Shown piece after piece: positions 6,535 through 15,938 of a stretch of DNA of 64,000 bases. The translations under genes and the position numbers were made by a program. The notes under the pieces were generated by a model, which saw only the letters and a list, made by a program, of their open reading frames with translations, was not told the origin of the DNA and did no database searches. Every line of letters begins with the position of its first letter. Position 1 is the stretch's first letter. Origin of the DNA: Glutamicibacter nicotianae (GTDB lineage: Bacteria; Actinomycetota; Actinomycetes; Actinomycetales; Micrococcaceae); the NCBI RefSeq assembly GCF_006539525.1, contig NZ_BJNE01000001.1, positions 124,001 to 188,000 of the forward strand. The letters are read 5' to 3'.

Positions 6535-8546
6535 TATTCTGCGTTCACCAATCCTCGACGGCGCAGCAACGGTTCAACCACTGCGGTGCGGCCGCGGAAT
6601 AATTCGTAGGACTCAAGGGGATCGCGCGTATTGCCGCGCGACAGCAGTTCCTCGCGGAACCGATTACCATTTTCGCGCATTAAGCCCCCTTTTTCCTCGA
6701 ACCACTGCACAGTGTCGGCATCGAGCACCTCACTCCAGATGTAGGAGTAGTAGCCAGCGGAGTACCCATTGGCGAAAATGTGCTGGAAATAACCGGTGCG
6801 GTAACGGGGCGGAATCATTTCGGTATCGAAGCCGGCTTGCTGAAGCACGTCTTGTTCAAACTGCAGAGGATCGGCGATAACTGTCCCGGCGTTGATGGTA
6901 TGCCAGGCCCAGTCGAGCACGCTGGCGGCCAGGTACTCGGTGGTTGCGAAGCCCTGGCCCCACAGTGAAGCGGCACGGATCTTCTCGATCAGCGCATCAC
7001 CCAGTGCTTCGCCGCTCTGGTGGTGGACGGCATAACCGGTGACAACATCCTCGTGGAGCATACACATCTCGTTGACCTGCGATGGGAACTCCACGAAGTC
7101 GCGGGGGACCGAGGTGCCGGCAAGCGACGCGTACTTTCCGCTGGAGAACATGCCGTGCAGCGCATGGCCGAACTCGTGGAATAGCGTATTCGCCTCATCC
7201 ATGGACAGCAGGATTGGATCACCTGGCGCAGGCGGGGTGATGTTCAAGGTGTTGGTGACGATCGGTCGTTCTTCCAGGAATGAAGCGGCATCGCGCAGGC
7301 TGGTCATCCACGCGCCGCCCTTCTTCGTGTCCCGGGCCAGATAGTCTCCGGTGTAGAGCGCCAAAGGCTTGCCATCGGCGTCGAAGACTTCGAAGACCCG
7401 AACGTCCGGGTGGTAGGCAGGCAGGTCAAACCGCTCGCTGAAGGTGATGCCGAACAGCTTGGTAGCCGTCGCGAAGACCCCATCGATGAGCACCCGGTCC
7501 AGCTCGAAGTAGTTGCGCAGTTCCTCGGAATCCACCGAATACTGATCACGCAAGACCTGATTGGAGAAATACTTCCAATCCCACGCGTTGATTTCAGCAC
7601 CGGCAATCTTGCCCAGTACTTCAGCTTCTTTGCGCGCGTTTGCGGTGGCCGCTTGGGTCAGTTCTGCCAGGCGCTCTTCCACCGCCGCGGTGGAGGGAGC
7701 GGTGGCTTGGGCAAGCACGGTTTCAGCATGATTGGCGAATCCGAGCAGCGCGGCGCGTTCGGCGCGAAGCTGAGCCATTTCGGCGGCAACGTGAATTGTC
7801 GCATTCTCCCCGGTGCCACGGCTAATTGATGCGTTGAACACCTTGCGGCGGGATTCACTTGAGGCCAGCGACTCCAGAACCGGTTGCTGAGTTGGCGAAA
7901 CCAACGTCAGAAGGTAGCCCGACGCGTGGCCTGCTTGCTTCGCCGCCTGTGCTGCTGACTCGATGGCTGGACCAGACAGGCCGTCGAGTTCTGCAGCATT
8001 CTCGAAGTGCACCGCATGGGCGTTCTGATTCTTCAGCACGAGGTCAGCGAACTGCGTTGAAAGTTCGGCCAGCTTCGCGTTCAGTACCTTCAGGCGATCC
8101 TTTTCGGCTTCGCCCAAACCTGCACCGGCCAACTGGAAATTCTTCAACGTTTGATTCGCTAAGCGGGCGTCTTCACCCCGGAGTTCCGCGCAATCCAAGG
8201 CTTGTAAACGGGAATACAAGGTTTGGCTTAGGTAAATCTCATCTTCTTGTTCGGACCAGATCGATGAAATCTCAGACTGGATCGCCCGCAGATCTTCCGT
8301 GCCATGGGCAGAAATCACCGAGAAGTAGGTCATGAGCGCACGGCGCAGGGTCTGCCCGCTGGCTTCCAAAGCGAGGAAGGTGTTCTCGAAAGTCGGCTCC
8401 TGCGTATCGTCAATAATGCGCTGCAGCTCTTCGCGTTGCTCGGCTGCCCCGAGACGAACTGCCTCCACGTAATGCTCTGCAGTGAGCTGGTCGAAGGCTG
8501 GCCACTGATAGGGCCTGGTACTGGGAGTCAGAAGAGGGTTTTGCAT
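6534..8546 (-). CDS. M3-family oligopeptidase (thimet/Dcp/PrlC type)
   Basis: A 670-residue cytosolic zinc peptidase of the normal length for oligopeptidase A or dipeptidyl carboxypeptidase. The zinc motif HEFGHALH lies at residues 457-464, preceded by SMDEANTLF and followed by a Glu-containing ligand region (DFVEFPSQVNE). The C-terminal section NGYSAGYYSYIWSEVLDAD is also diagnostic. No signal peptide is seen, so it probably degrades short peptides in the cytosol. It is the first gene of a two-gene unit with the GNAT acetyltransferase and is transcribed divergently from the CapA-like gene. Confidence 0.92.
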   Translation of the reverse strand: MQNPLLTPSTRPYQWPAFDQLTAEHYVEAVRLGAAEQREELQRIIDDTQEPTFENTFLALEASGQTLRRALMTYFSVISAHGTEDLRAIQSEISSIWSEQEDEIYLSQTLYSRLQALDCAELRGEDARLANQTLKNFQLAGAGLGEAEKDRLKVLNAKLAELSTQFADLVLKNQNAHAVHFENAAELDGLSGPAIESAAQAAKQAGHASGYLLTLVSPTQQPVLESLASSESRRKVFNASISRGTGENATIHVAAEMAQLRAERAALLGFANHAETVLAQATAPSTAAVEERLAELTQAATANARKEAEVLGKIAGAEINAWDWKYFSNQVLRDQYSVDSEELRNYFELDRVLIDGVFATATKLFGITFSERFDLPAYHPDVRVFEVFDADGKPLALYTGDYLARDTKKGGAWMTSLRDAASFLEERPIVTNTLNITPPAPGDPILLSMDEANTLFHEFGHALHGMFSSGKYASLAGTSVPRDFVEFPSQVNEMCMLHEDVVTGYAVHHQSGEALGDALIEKIRAASLWGQGFATTEYLAASVLDWAWHTINAGTVIADPLQFEQDVLQQAGFDTEMIPPRYRTGYFQHIFANGYSAGYYSYIWSEVLDADTVQWFEEKGGLMRENGNRFREELLSRGNTRDPLESYELFRGRTAVVEPLLRRRGLVNAE

Positions 8547-8610
8547 AGGCCTAGGTTTTCATGGAAAAAGTGATTCAGCTTGCATTTACACCCCGCATAT
8601 CAAGCTGGGC

Positions 8611-8616
8611 TAGGCT
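8611..8616 (+). promoter_or_regulatory. Candidate -10 box for leaderless capA-like mRNA
   Basis: TAGGCT lies six bases before the ATG at 8623, with no ribosome-binding site in between. The same hexamer and spacing occur before rarA. A -35 box is not apparent. Confidence 0.45.
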
Positions 8617-8622
8617 CGATGC

Positions 8623-9828
8623 ATGCCCCAACGTGCTCCGTCCGTAATACTTCCGCTTGGATCAACGCTCATGGCCGCGTTGCTGATTGGCGGCTGCTCT
8701 GCAATCCCGAGCAGCAATCAAGAACCAGCAACCCCGCAGTCTTCCGTTCAGTCCTCATCGGATCCGGCTTCAAGTCCAACCACGGAGGATAGCTCTGCCG
8801 CACCGTCGAGTCCCGAAGAACTCTCGCTGATGGTCACCGGAGACGTCTTGCTGCATCCTCAGCTATTGGATGAAGCCGAGAAGGCAGCTGGCGCACAATC
8901 GGGCAATGGCGAGGACTACGATTTCAGCCCATTGCTGGCGGGCCTGGCCCCCTATGTCCAGGACGCAGATGTGGCGCTTTGCAATCTGGAGACACCAATT
9001 GGTATCCCTCCGTATTCCGGGTATCCGCGGTTCACCGTCCCGGAACAAATCCTCACCGATCTCGAAGCCATTGGCTACGACGGATGCACCACTGCCACCA
9101 ATCACACGGTCGATGCCGGTACGGCCGGAGTCGAACGAACACTCGATGCGCTGGAGTCCAATGGGCTGTTTGCGACAGGCTCCTACCGCAATGAAAAGGA
9201 CTCCGAAAAACCGTCCATCCTGGAAACAAACGGGGTGAAGCTCGGGGTAGTAACCAGCACCTATTCGCTTAACGGACTGCCGGAAGCAGCTCACTGGCAG
9301 GTCGATACCGGAGTGGATGCGCAGGAGCTGATTACCCGGGGCAAGGAAACGCGCAAGGCCGGAGCGGACATCGTGGTGGCAGCCGTGCACGATGGAGCTG
9401 AATACACCACCGAGCCGACCGCCTCGCAAAGAAAACTCGGCCAGGCCCTGGCAGAATCTGGCGTCTTCGATTTCATCTACATGCACCACACCCACTCGGT
9501 CCTGCCCATTGAGAAGCACGACGGAACCTGGATCGTCTACGGTTTGGGAAACTCTGTGGCCAAGCATGCAACGCCGACCATTCTCAACCGCGAAGGCATC
9601 AGCGTGAAGGCAACATTCACCCAGGACGAACCTGGCGAATGGGAGGTCAGCAACTTGCGGTGGGTTCCGCACCAGTTGTCGAACGGGCCGGTAGCGTGGT
9701 GCCAAGTCTTCAACGCTGATGGATGCGTTCCGGAAGCTGATGGGCAAGCGTCCCTGAAGCGCAGTGAAGCCACCGTGAACGCCTATGGCGCCTTTGAGGA
9801 TGGACTGCAGGCGTGGACGCTGGACTGA
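8623..9828 (+). CDS. CapA-family lipoprotein (poly-gamma-glutamate synthesis type metallophosphatase)
   Basis: A 401-residue protein with a lipoprotein signal: a hydrophobic stretch ending in LLIGGC, which places the lipid-modified Cys at residue 25, then a Ser/Pro/Thr-rich linker. The rest is the CapA/PgsA metallophosphoesterase-like domain with MVTGDVLLHP, CNLETPIG, TNHTVDAG, AAVHDG and MHHTHSVLP, where the Asp, Asn and His residues fit a metal site. No pgsB/C synthetase genes are nearby, so a role in capsule or gamma-glutamyl polymers is uncertain; it may act as a surface phosphatase or polymer-release factor. Confidence 0.85.
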   Translation: MPQRAPSVILPLGSTLMAALLIGGCSAIPSSNQEPATPQSSVQSSSDPASSPTTEDSSAAPSSPEELSLMVTGDVLLHPQLLDEAEKAAGAQSGNGEDYDFSPLLAGLAPYVQDADVALCNLETPIGIPPYSGYPRFTVPEQILTDLEAIGYDGCTTATNHTVDAGTAGVERTLDALESNGLFATGSYRNEKDSEKPSILETNGVKLGVVTSTYSLNGLPEAAHWQVDTGVDAQELITRGKETRKAGADIVVAAVHDGAEYTTEPTASQRKLGQALAESGVFDFIYMHHTHSVLPIEKHDGTWIVYGLGNSVAKHATPTILNREGISVKATFTQDEPGEWEVSNLRWVPHQLSNGPVAWCQVFNADGCVPEADGQASLKRSEATVNAYGAFEDGLQAWTLD

Positions 9829-9833
9829 GCTAG

Positions 9834-10469
9834 CTAGCGTCTGGGCCACGCTTCCCATGCACCGTTTGGAGGCAGAATCGCTTGCGCCTTGGCCAGCTGG
9901 GCCGGCGATATGTCATCGAGGCCGCCGGATTGCTCACTGAATCCCGTCTCCTTGGCAACGAAACGATGCACGAGGCGGCCAGCGCCGATATCCAAGGACT
10001 CGCCAAATGTTCCGGACACGGCTGCCCCCACCTGGGCTTCCAGTTCCTCGATCATCTCGGGAACGTGTTCATCGCAGGCGTCGCAACCGCAGGTCGGGAA
10101 AACCGCGTGGTAAAGCGCACCGAGCTCCAGATGCACCCCGGGAAAGGTCGTAAGGATCATGCCCAATGGAGCGCAGCGCGAATTCACCGGAAGGATCCGG
10201 ACAGAACTCACCACGGTGTCCGGCGGAATCCGCAGTTCGGCGGCCAGTCCGGGATCATCGAAGCAGCGCACCTCGAATTGCTCCTGCATCCAGCTCAGCA
10301 ACGCCCGGGCTACTTGCTGCACCGGGGCAAAACGCTGGGGGTGGGCGGTTACCGAGTAGCTGTCGTCAGCTGGGTGCCCATCCCATCGTTGGCCGTAGGC
10401 GATCGGGGTCCCAAGCTCGTCGAAGTACTCCCCAGGGACGTTGTCCGGCCGCTGGTAGCCAAAGAGCAT
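9834..10469 (-). CDS. DUF6226-like protein of unknown function
   Basis: A 211-residue protein starting MLFGYQRPDNVP. I prefer this ATG because a perfect AGGAGG stands 7 bases before it; the frame extends 8 codons further to a TTG that includes the ribosome-binding site. It resembles actinobacterial DUF6226 proteins: AYGQRWDG near the start, a central segment with FPGVHLELGAL, and a conserved cysteine knot FPTCGCDACDE (three Cys within seven residues) that could bind metal. No membrane segment or catalytic motif is recognisable. It is convergent with the CapA-like gene with only 5 bases between the stops. Confidence 0.6.
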   Translation of the reverse strand: MLFGYQRPDNVPGEYFDELGTPIAYGQRWDGHPADDSYSVTAHPQRFAPVQQVARALLSWMQEQFEVRCFDDPGLAAELRIPPDTVVSSVRILPVNSRCAPLGMILTTFPGVHLELGALYHAVFPTCGCDACDEHVPEMIEELEAQVGAAVSGTFGESLDIGAGRLVHRFVAKETGFSEQSGGLDDISPAQLAKAQAILPPNGAWEAWPRR

Positions 10470-10511
10470 GCCCAGTTCCTCCTTCCGCATCAAAGACCGG
10501 CGATCAGTGGA

Positions 10512-11345
10512 TTAATGCCCGAATTCATCTGAATCCGTGAAGGGGCCGACTCCGGTATCCATGGCATCGATGGTGGCCATGTCCTCCGGGCTGAGCTGGA
10601 AGCCGAAAATGTCCAGGTTCTCACTTTGCCGGCGCGGATCGGCCGATTTCGGTGCCGCGGCTCGTCCGGACTGGACATGCCAGCGCAGGGTCACCTGGGC
10701 GGTGCTCTTCCCATGCGCTCGGGCGATCCGTGCCAGGGCGGGATCCGAAAGGAACCCGGACTTCTTGCGTCCCAAGGGGGAATAGGCCTCGGTGCGCACC
10801 CCATGTTCGGTATTGAATGCTTGCCAATCGGCGGTTTGCCGCTCAGGGTCCACCTGGATCTGGTTCAGTGCCGGCACGAGCCCGGCATCGAGGACCTTCT
10901 GCAACTGGTAAGGCTTGAAATTCGAGACGCCGGCGGCCCGGATCTTGCCCTCGGCAACGAGCTTGTCCAGCTCAATGAAGGCTTCCACGTAGGTGTTCTG
11001 CTGCGGGTTTGGCCAATGGATCAGGAACAGGTCCACATAGTCGAGGCCAAGGCGGGACAGGGAGTTGTCCAACGCCTGACGTACGCCCTGGGCCGAATGC
11101 CACATCTTGTTGAACTTGGTAGTGACGAACAATGCATCGCGGTCAAGCCCGCTTAGCGCCAAGGCCTGGCCTACGGCATCCTCGTTCTCATAGTTCTCCG
11201 CCGTGTCCACGCGGCGGTAACCCGTATCCAGGGCCGAACGGACCGCGGCAACCGCCTCCTGGCCGCGCAGGGGCCACGTGCCCAAGCCAATGGAAGGCAT
11301 GCTCACGCCACCGGCAAGCTCGAGGGAAGAAATATCAGCAGTCAT
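10512..11345 (-). CDS. Aldo/keto reductase
   Basis: A 277-residue NADPH-dependent oxidoreductase of the (beta/alpha)8 AKR family, similar to 2,5-diketo-D-gluconate reductases. The AKR signature appears as GYRRVDTAENYENE (catalytic Asp and Tyr), the catalytic Lys in VTTKFNK, and the His in FLIHWPNP. The family's usual start is MTADISSLELAGG; I chose that ATG (11345) over a longer frame to 11480, whose extra 45 residues do not look like the family and run into the pdxT promoter region. The substrate is unknown. It is divergent from pdxT. Confidence 0.88.
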   Translation of the reverse strand: MTADISSLELAGGVSMPSIGLGTWPLRGQEAVAAVRSALDTGYRRVDTAENYENEDAVGQALALSGLDRDALFVTTKFNKMWHSAQGVRQALDNSLSRLGLDYVDLFLIHWPNPQQNTYVEAFIELDKLVAEGKIRAAGVSNFKPYQLQKVLDAGLVPALNQIQVDPERQTADWQAFNTEHGVRTEAYSPLGRKKSGFLSDPALARIARAHGKSTAQVTLRWHVQSGRAAAPKSADPRRQSENLDIFGFQLSPEDMATIDAMDTGVGPFTDSDEFGH

Positions 11346-11503
11346 GTTCTCGAACCTACCAAGCTTCACGGGCTGCCGGGAGATTGCACCGAAGAATCCG
11401 CGACACACCGGGAAACAAAACCGGCGCACGGGGTCCATGGGTTTAACGTTGTTTCGGCGCATTTCCGTGTTGCCAGCCACCGAACACCATGAAGGTTACA
11501 ACC

Positions 11504-12115
11504 ATGCCGAAAATAGGCGTCCTCGCGCTGCAAGGGGATTTCCGCGAACATCTGGCCTCTTTTGAACGGCTTGGGCAACGTGCGCAAATGGTGCGTACAG
11601 TCGAGGATTTGGCGCAGGTCGACGCGCTGGTGCTTCCCGGCGGCGAGTCCTCGGTGATCGACCGGCTCTCCCGCAACTACGGGCTGGCCGATCCCATCAA
11701 GGAACGCATCGCCGACGGCATGCCGGTCTACGGCTCCTGCGCTGGAATGATCATGCTCGCCGATCGCATTGAGAATCCTGCAATCGCGCGGGATGGCGCG
11801 GTGCAGCAAAGCTTCGGCGGCATCGACATGACGGTGAAGCGCAATGCCTTCGGGCGCCAGGTCGACTCGTTCGAGCACCAGCTGGACTTCAACGGGCACA
11901 CTCTCGAAGCGGTGTTCATCCGCGCCCCGGAAGCCGTGCAAGTTGGTCCGGATGTCGAGGTGATCAGCACCGTTCAAGCCGGGCCGAATGGCGGACAGGG
12001 TAGAATTGTTGCAGTACGCCAGGGAAAATTGTTGGCAACCAGCTTTCACCCGGAAGTCACCGGCAGCACGGCTATCCATCAATTTTTCATCAATCTCACG
12101 CGAGGAGACGCTTAA
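11504..12115 (+). CDS. pdxT: Pyridoxal 5'-phosphate synthase glutaminase subunit PdxT
   Basis: A 203-residue class I glutaminase that supplies ammonia to PdxS for PLP synthesis from ribose 5-phosphate and glyceraldehyde 3-phosphate. Family landmarks are the start MPKIGVLALQGD, LPGGESS, the nucleophile Cys79 in YGSCAGM, and the His/Glu pair in SFHPEV. I chose the ATG at 11504, which has GAAGG at suitable spacing; a slightly longer start at 11489 is possible. The partner gene pdxS, usually directly upstream in relatives, is not in this window: an aldo/keto reductase is there instead. It heads the yebC-ruv block. Confidence 0.95.
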   Translation: MPKIGVLALQGDFREHLASFERLGQRAQMVRTVEDLAQVDALVLPGGESSVIDRLSRNYGLADPIKERIADGMPVYGSCAGMIMLADRIENPAIARDGAVQQSFGGIDMTVKRNAFGRQVDSFEHQLDFNGHTLEAVFIRAPEAVQVGPDVEVISTVQAGPNGGQGRIVAVRQGKLLATSFHPEVTGSTAIHQFFINLTRGDA

Positions 12116-12118
12116 AGC

Positions 12119-12877
12119 ATGTCAGGCCACTCCAAATGGGCAACTACCAAGCATAAGAAGGCGGCGATCGACGCCAAGCGCGCCAAGGCCTTCGCCAAGT
12201 TCATCAAGGGCATTGAAGTTGCCGCCCGTGCCGGCGGAGCCGACTTGTCCGGCAACCCGGCCCTGGAACTTGCCGTCAGCAAGGCCAAGAAGAACTCCGT
12301 GCCGATCAACAACATCGACCGCGCAATCAAGCGTGGCGCTGGCCTGACCGGTGAGGTCGTCGACTACACCGAGATCATCTACGAAGCACGCGGCCCGCAG
12401 GGCTCGGCGCTGCTGATCGAGTGCCTGACCGACAACAAGAACCGCGCAGCCTCCGAGGTCCGCGTGGGCATCACCCGCAATGGCGGCACCGTCGCCGACC
12501 CGGGATCGGTGGCCTACCTGTTCAACCGCCAGGGCGTAGTGCGCCTGCCCAAGGGCGAGCTGACCGAAGATGACCTGCTGATGATCGTGCTGGATGCCGG
12601 TGCCGACGAGATCCTGGACGAGGACGAGAACTTCGCCATCGTGTGCGATCCTTCGGACCTGCGCGCGGTCGCAGCGGCGCTGGACGAGAACGATATCGCC
12701 TACGAATCCGACGAAATGGAATTCCTGCCGTCGATGAAGGTGGAACTGGATGTCGACGGAGCACGCAAGTTCCTGAAGCTCTACGACGCACTGGAAGAAC
12801 TGGACGATGTCCAGGGCATCTACACCAACGCCGACCTGTCCGATGAGGTTCGCGCCGCATTGGACGAAGAGCAGTAG
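12119..12877 (+). CDS. YebC/PmpR-family regulator
   Basis: A 252-residue protein starting [18 protein letters not shown], the invariant N-terminus of the YebC/TACO1 family, followed by the three-domain acidic fold ([17 protein letters not shown]). Members are described as DNA-binding regulators, and the mitochondrial homologue TACO1 and some bacterial ones act in translation of difficult sequences. It begins three bases after pdxT and lies four bases before ruvC, so it belongs to the same transcription unit; this placement next to ruvC is conserved in many bacteria. Confidence 0.93.
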   Translation: MSGHSKWATTKHKKAAIDAKRAKAFAKFIKGIEVAARAGGADLSGNPALELAVSKAKKNSVPINNIDRAIKRGAGLTGEVVDYTEIIYEARGPQGSALLIECLTDNKNRAASEVRVGITRNGGTVADPGSVAYLFNRQGVVRLPKGELTEDDLLMIVLDAGADEILDEDENFAIVCDPSDLRAVAAALDENDIAYESDEMEFLPSMKVELDVDGARKFLKLYDALEELDDVQGIYTNADLSDEVRAALDEEQ

Positions 12878-12880
12878 GGC

Positions 12881-13480
12881 TTGGCCTTACGTGTTGTCGG
12901 CGTCGACCCCGGCCTGACCCGTTGCGGTCTTGCCGTGGTCGACGTCGCTGCTAACAGGCAGGTTTCGCTGGTGGACGTCACCGTCGCCGGCACCCCGCCG
13001 GGCACCCCGCTCGACGTCCGGCTCTTGACGATCGCCAACGCGATCGAGTCGTGGCTGGATCAGCATCAGCCGGATGTGCTCGCCCTGGAACGCGTATTTG
13101 CTTCGGCGAACGTCTCCACAGTGATCGGCACCGCCCAGGTCACCGGCGTGGTGATCACCGCAGCTGCGCGACGGGGCATTCCTGTTGCGTTGCATACGCC
13201 GACCGAGGTCAAGGCCGCGGTGACTGGTTCCGGCCAGGCGACCAAGGCGGCGATCGGCAAGATGATTGCCAAGATCTGCCGGCTTGATGAACCGCCGAAA
13301 CCTGCCGACGCCGCTGACGCGGTGGCTCTGGCAATTACCCATGGCTGGCGTGGGGCGGCCACCGGATCGAACGCCTCGGCCTCTGCGGTGAATGCCGGCG
13401 GTTCGTCGCAGCTGACCGGTGCCCAGCAAGCATGGATTGCCGCCGAGGCGTCGGCCAAGCGCCGCGCGGTGCGCCGCTAG
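12881..13480 (+). CDS. ruvC: Crossover junction endodeoxyribonuclease RuvC
   Basis: A 199-residue Holliday-junction resolvase. The first catalytic Asp is in [12 protein letters not shown] near the start; ALERVF supplies the Glu, and the C-terminal DAADAVALA supplies the remaining acidic pair. The TTG start at 12881 lies three bases after the yebC stop. The C-terminal extension (residues about 160-199, rich in Ala and Ser and ending KRRAVRR) is longer than in E. coli. It resolves junctions moved by RuvAB, whose genes follow after a 106-base gap with a promoter-like region. Confidence 0.95.
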   Translation: MALRVVGVDPGLTRCGLAVVDVAANRQVSLVDVTVAGTPPGTPLDVRLLTIANAIESWLDQHQPDVLALERVFASANVSTVIGTAQVTGVVITAAARRGIPVALHTPTEVKAAVTGSGQATKAAIGKMIAKICRLDEPPKPADAADAVALAITHGWRGAATGSNASASAVNAGGSSQLTGAQQAWIAAEASAKRRAVRR

Positions 13481-13562
13481 CCGGCTGCCGGGCAATGGTC
13501 TCGACCCACCGGGAAACGCGGCGGATCGATATTCGTAGGTATCTTCGATAAACTGGGTTTCA

Positions 13563-13578
13563 TCGAACATACATCCAA
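13563..13578 (+). promoter_or_regulatory. Degenerate LexA/SOS-box-like sequence upstream of ruvA
   Basis: TCGAACATACATCCAA matches the actinobacterial SOS consensus TCGAAC-N4-GTTCGA well in the left half and poorly in the right (about 12 of 16 positions when degenerate bases are allowed). It sits about 10 bases before the ruvA start and overlaps the ribosome-binding region. Confidence 0.3.
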
Positions 13579-13586
13579 GGAGTGGC

Positions 13587-14204
13587 ATGATCAGCTCATT
13601 GACCGGCACCGTGCAGGCGGTTGCACTGAACACCGCGGTAATCGACGTTAACGGCTTCGGAATGCTGGTCAACGCCACCCCCGGAACGCTGTCCGGCCTG
13701 CATCAGGGGCGCGAGGCGACGGTCTTCACCTCCATGGTGGTGCGCGAGGACTCCATGACCCTCTTCGGCTTCGCCACCGCTGAGGAGCGCGATGTCTTCG
13801 AGGTCCTGATCTCCGTATCGGGAATCGGGCCGCGCACCGGCCTGGCCATCCTTGCCGTGCATTCTCCTGAAGAAGTGCGCATCGCGGCGAACACGAAGGA
13901 CACCGCCGCCTTCACCAAGGTGTCCGGCATCGGCCCCAAGGGCGCCAGCCGGATCGTGCTGGAACTGAACGGCAAGCTGGTCCCGACCGGCGCGCCGGTG
14001 GCTCCGGTGTCCGGCGGCGGTACCGCCAGCGTCTGGGAACCGCAGGTGATCGAAGCGCTGACCGGACTGGGCTGGAGCGAAAAGGATGCAACCAGTACTC
14101 TGAAGTCGCTGTCCAAGGCCGATCCGGATGTCGTTGCCACCGGTAACGTCGCAGAAATCCTGCGTGCCGCGCTGCGCAGCATGTCCAGCGGAACCCGCGT
14201 CTAA
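13587..14204 (+). CDS. ruvA: Holliday junction branch-migration protein RuvA
   Basis: A 205-residue protein beginning [12 protein letters not shown], the family-typical OB-fold start. Helix-hairpin-helix motifs follow ([12 protein letters not shown] and [15 protein letters not shown]) and the C-terminal RuvB-binding domain ([14 protein letters not shown]). RuvA binds four-way junctions as a tetramer and loads RuvB. An AAGGAG ribosome-binding site stands seven bases upstream of the ATG. It is followed by ruvB after 26 bases. Confidence 0.97.
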   Translation: MISSLTGTVQAVALNTAVIDVNGFGMLVNATPGTLSGLHQGREATVFTSMVVREDSMTLFGFATAEERDVFEVLISVSGIGPRTGLAILAVHSPEEVRIAANTKDTAAFTKVSGIGPKGASRIVLELNGKLVPTGAPVAPVSGGGTASVWEPQVIEALTGLGWSEKDATSTLKSLSKADPDVVATGNVAEILRAALRSMSSGTRV

Positions 14205-14230
14205 GCGGTCTGCGAGAGGATCGACTTTTC

Positions 14231-15280
14231 ATGAATGACTCCACCGGGCTCACGAACGCCGGCAGCGAACCCGAAGAACGGGTTATCGAAGCTGCCCTGC
14301 GCCCGCGGAACCTCGACGACTTCGTCGGCCAATCCCGGGTGCGCCAGCAGCTTTCGCTGGTACTCGAAGCAGCCAAGATCCGCGAACGCACCGCGGACCA
14401 CGTACTGCTCTCGGGTCCGCCCGGGCTGGGCAAGACCACTTTGTCGATGATTATCGCCGCCGAGATGAACGCGCCATTGCGCATCTCATCCGGCCCGGCA
14501 ATCCAGCACGCGGGCGACCTGGCCGCGATCCTCTCTTCGCTGACCGAGGGCGAGGTGCTGTTCTTGGATGAAATCCACCGCATGTCGCGGCCTGCCGAAG
14601 AAATGCTCTACATGGCGATGGAAGACTTCCGGGTCGACATCGTCGTCGGCAAGGGGGCTGGCGCGACAGCCATTCCACTGGAACTTCCGCCGTTTACGCT
14701 CGTTGGGGCCACCACGCGTGCGGGCTTGCTGCCTGGGCCGCTGCGCGACCGCTTCGGCTTCACCGGGCACCTGGAGTTCTACGCGGTCAAGGAACTCGAG
14801 CTGGTACTGCGCCGTTCGGCAATGATGCTGGATCTGAGCGTGACCTCAGCTGCATTCACCGAGATCGCCGGTCGATCCCGCGGAACCCCGCGTATCGCCA
14901 ACCGCCTGCTGCGCCGCGTGCGCGACTGGGCCCTGGTGCACAAGCTCGAAGAGATCGATGCCAAGGCAGCGGCTGCCGCTCTGGACATGTACGAGGTCGA
15001 TGCGCGCGGACTGGACCGCCTGGACCGCGGAGTGCTGGAAGCACTGTGCACGAAATTCGGCGGGGGACCGGTGGGGCTTTCAACCCTGGCCATTGCCGTG
15101 GGCGAAGAAACCGAAACCGTCGAAACCGTCGCCGAGCCATACCTGGTGCGCGAAGGATTGATGGGCCGGACCCCGCGAGGGCGCATCGCCATGCCCGGAG
15201 CCTGGGAGCATCTGGGCTTGGCCATGCCCAAGGATGCCATCTTCGCCAGTGCGCAAAGCTATGAAAACGATGAGGATTAG
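14231..15280 (+). CDS. ruvB: Holliday junction ATP-dependent DNA helicase RuvB
   Basis: A 349-residue AAA+ motor. Walker [10 protein letters not shown] is at residues 62-70 and Walker B with LFLDEIHR at about 110-117; sensor 1 lies in LVGATTRAG and the arginine finger region in LRDRFGF. The winged-helix C-terminus includes [10 protein letters not shown] and the family tail GRTPRGR. RuvB hexamers drive branch migration with RuvA. It closes the ruv block; a hairpin terminator follows before yajC. Confidence 0.98.
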   Translation: MNDSTGLTNAGSEPEERVIEAALRPRNLDDFVGQSRVRQQLSLVLEAAKIRERTADHVLLSGPPGLGKTTLSMIIAAEMNAPLRISSGPAIQHAGDLAAILSSLTEGEVLFLDEIHRMSRPAEEMLYMAMEDFRVDIVVGKGAGATAIPLELPPFTLVGATTRAGLLPGPLRDRFGFTGHLEFYAVKELELVLRRSAMMLDLSVTSAAFTEIAGRSRGTPRIANRLLRRVRDWALVHKLEEIDAKAAAAALDMYEVDARGLDRLDRGVLEALCTKFGGGPVGLSTLAIAVGEETETVETVAEPYLVREGLMGRTPRGRIAMPGAWEHLGLAMPKDAIFASAQSYENDED

Positions 15281-15340
15281 GCGAGCATTACTTCACTGCC
15301 CGCGTAAATGGCCTGCCGGTTCACCGTGACCCATTAGACT

Positions 15341-15387
15341 AAAGACGCCCGACCTGTGCCCATTTCAGGGTAAGGTGGGGCGTCTTT
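15341..15387 (+). terminator. Terminator after ruvB
   Basis: A 10-bp perfect outer stem AAAGACGCCC (15341-15350) and GGGCGTCTTT (15378-15387) around a 27-base inner segment, ending in TTT. It lies 60 bases past the ruvB stop. Confidence 0.7.
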
Positions 15388-15467
15388 GCTGTTTCGCGCC
15401 AGAAAATGGCGCAGCGGCATCCCAGAATTCCAGATCAAATCGCAACGAATCGTTAGCAGGTAAATAC

Positions 15468-15878
15468 GTGAATCCTCTCGTAATCGCACAGGCCGCTGGT
15501 GGCGGCTTCAACCCATCGCTGATCCTGATGGTCGCCCTGTTTGCAGTGCTGATCTTCATGATGTTCCGTGGCCGCAAGAAGCAGGCCGCCCAGCAGGAGA
15601 AGCTGAAGAACAACACCGTGCCAGGCGCCAAGGTGATGACCAACTCGGGAATTTTCGGCACCGTCGTCGGTGTAGACGCAGAGGATCGCGTACAGGTTGA
15701 GGTTTCGCCAGGCGTGGTGCTGACCCTGCACCGCCAGGCCATCGCCACCTTCCTGGACAAGGATGCGGCAACCCCGGCCGCTGCCGACGAACCAGCAGCA
15801 CCCTCCAGCACCACCGAAACCCCGGAAGAGTCCCTGCGTCGCTTGAACGACGAGGGCAAGGACGAGCGCAACGCCTAA
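15468..15878 (+). CDS. yajC: Preprotein translocase accessory subunit YajC
   Basis: A 136-residue small membrane protein. One N-terminal transmembrane helix (PSLILMVALFAVLIFMMF) is followed by FRGRKKQAAQQ and the conserved core VMTNSGIFGTVVGVD and VEVSPGVVLTLHRQAI, then a variable Ala/Thr/Glu-rich tail. I place the start at the GTG at 15468 (protein MNPLVIAQ) preceded by GCAGG; the frame is open 31 codons further upstream, but that part crosses the terminator. YajC forms the SecDF-YajC complex that assists SecYEG; secD and secF follow. Confidence 0.93.
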   Translation: MNPLVIAQAAGGGFNPSLILMVALFAVLIFMMFRGRKKQAAQQEKLKNNTVPGAKVMTNSGIFGTVVGVDAEDRVQVEVSPGVVLTLHRQAIATFLDKDAATPAAADEPAAPSSTTETPEESLRRLNDEGKDERNA

Positions 15879-15938
15879 GTCCCGGGCAGCATAGCGGTGG
15901 CCTGAAGGCTAAGCCACCCGAACCAGAAAGCACATTAG

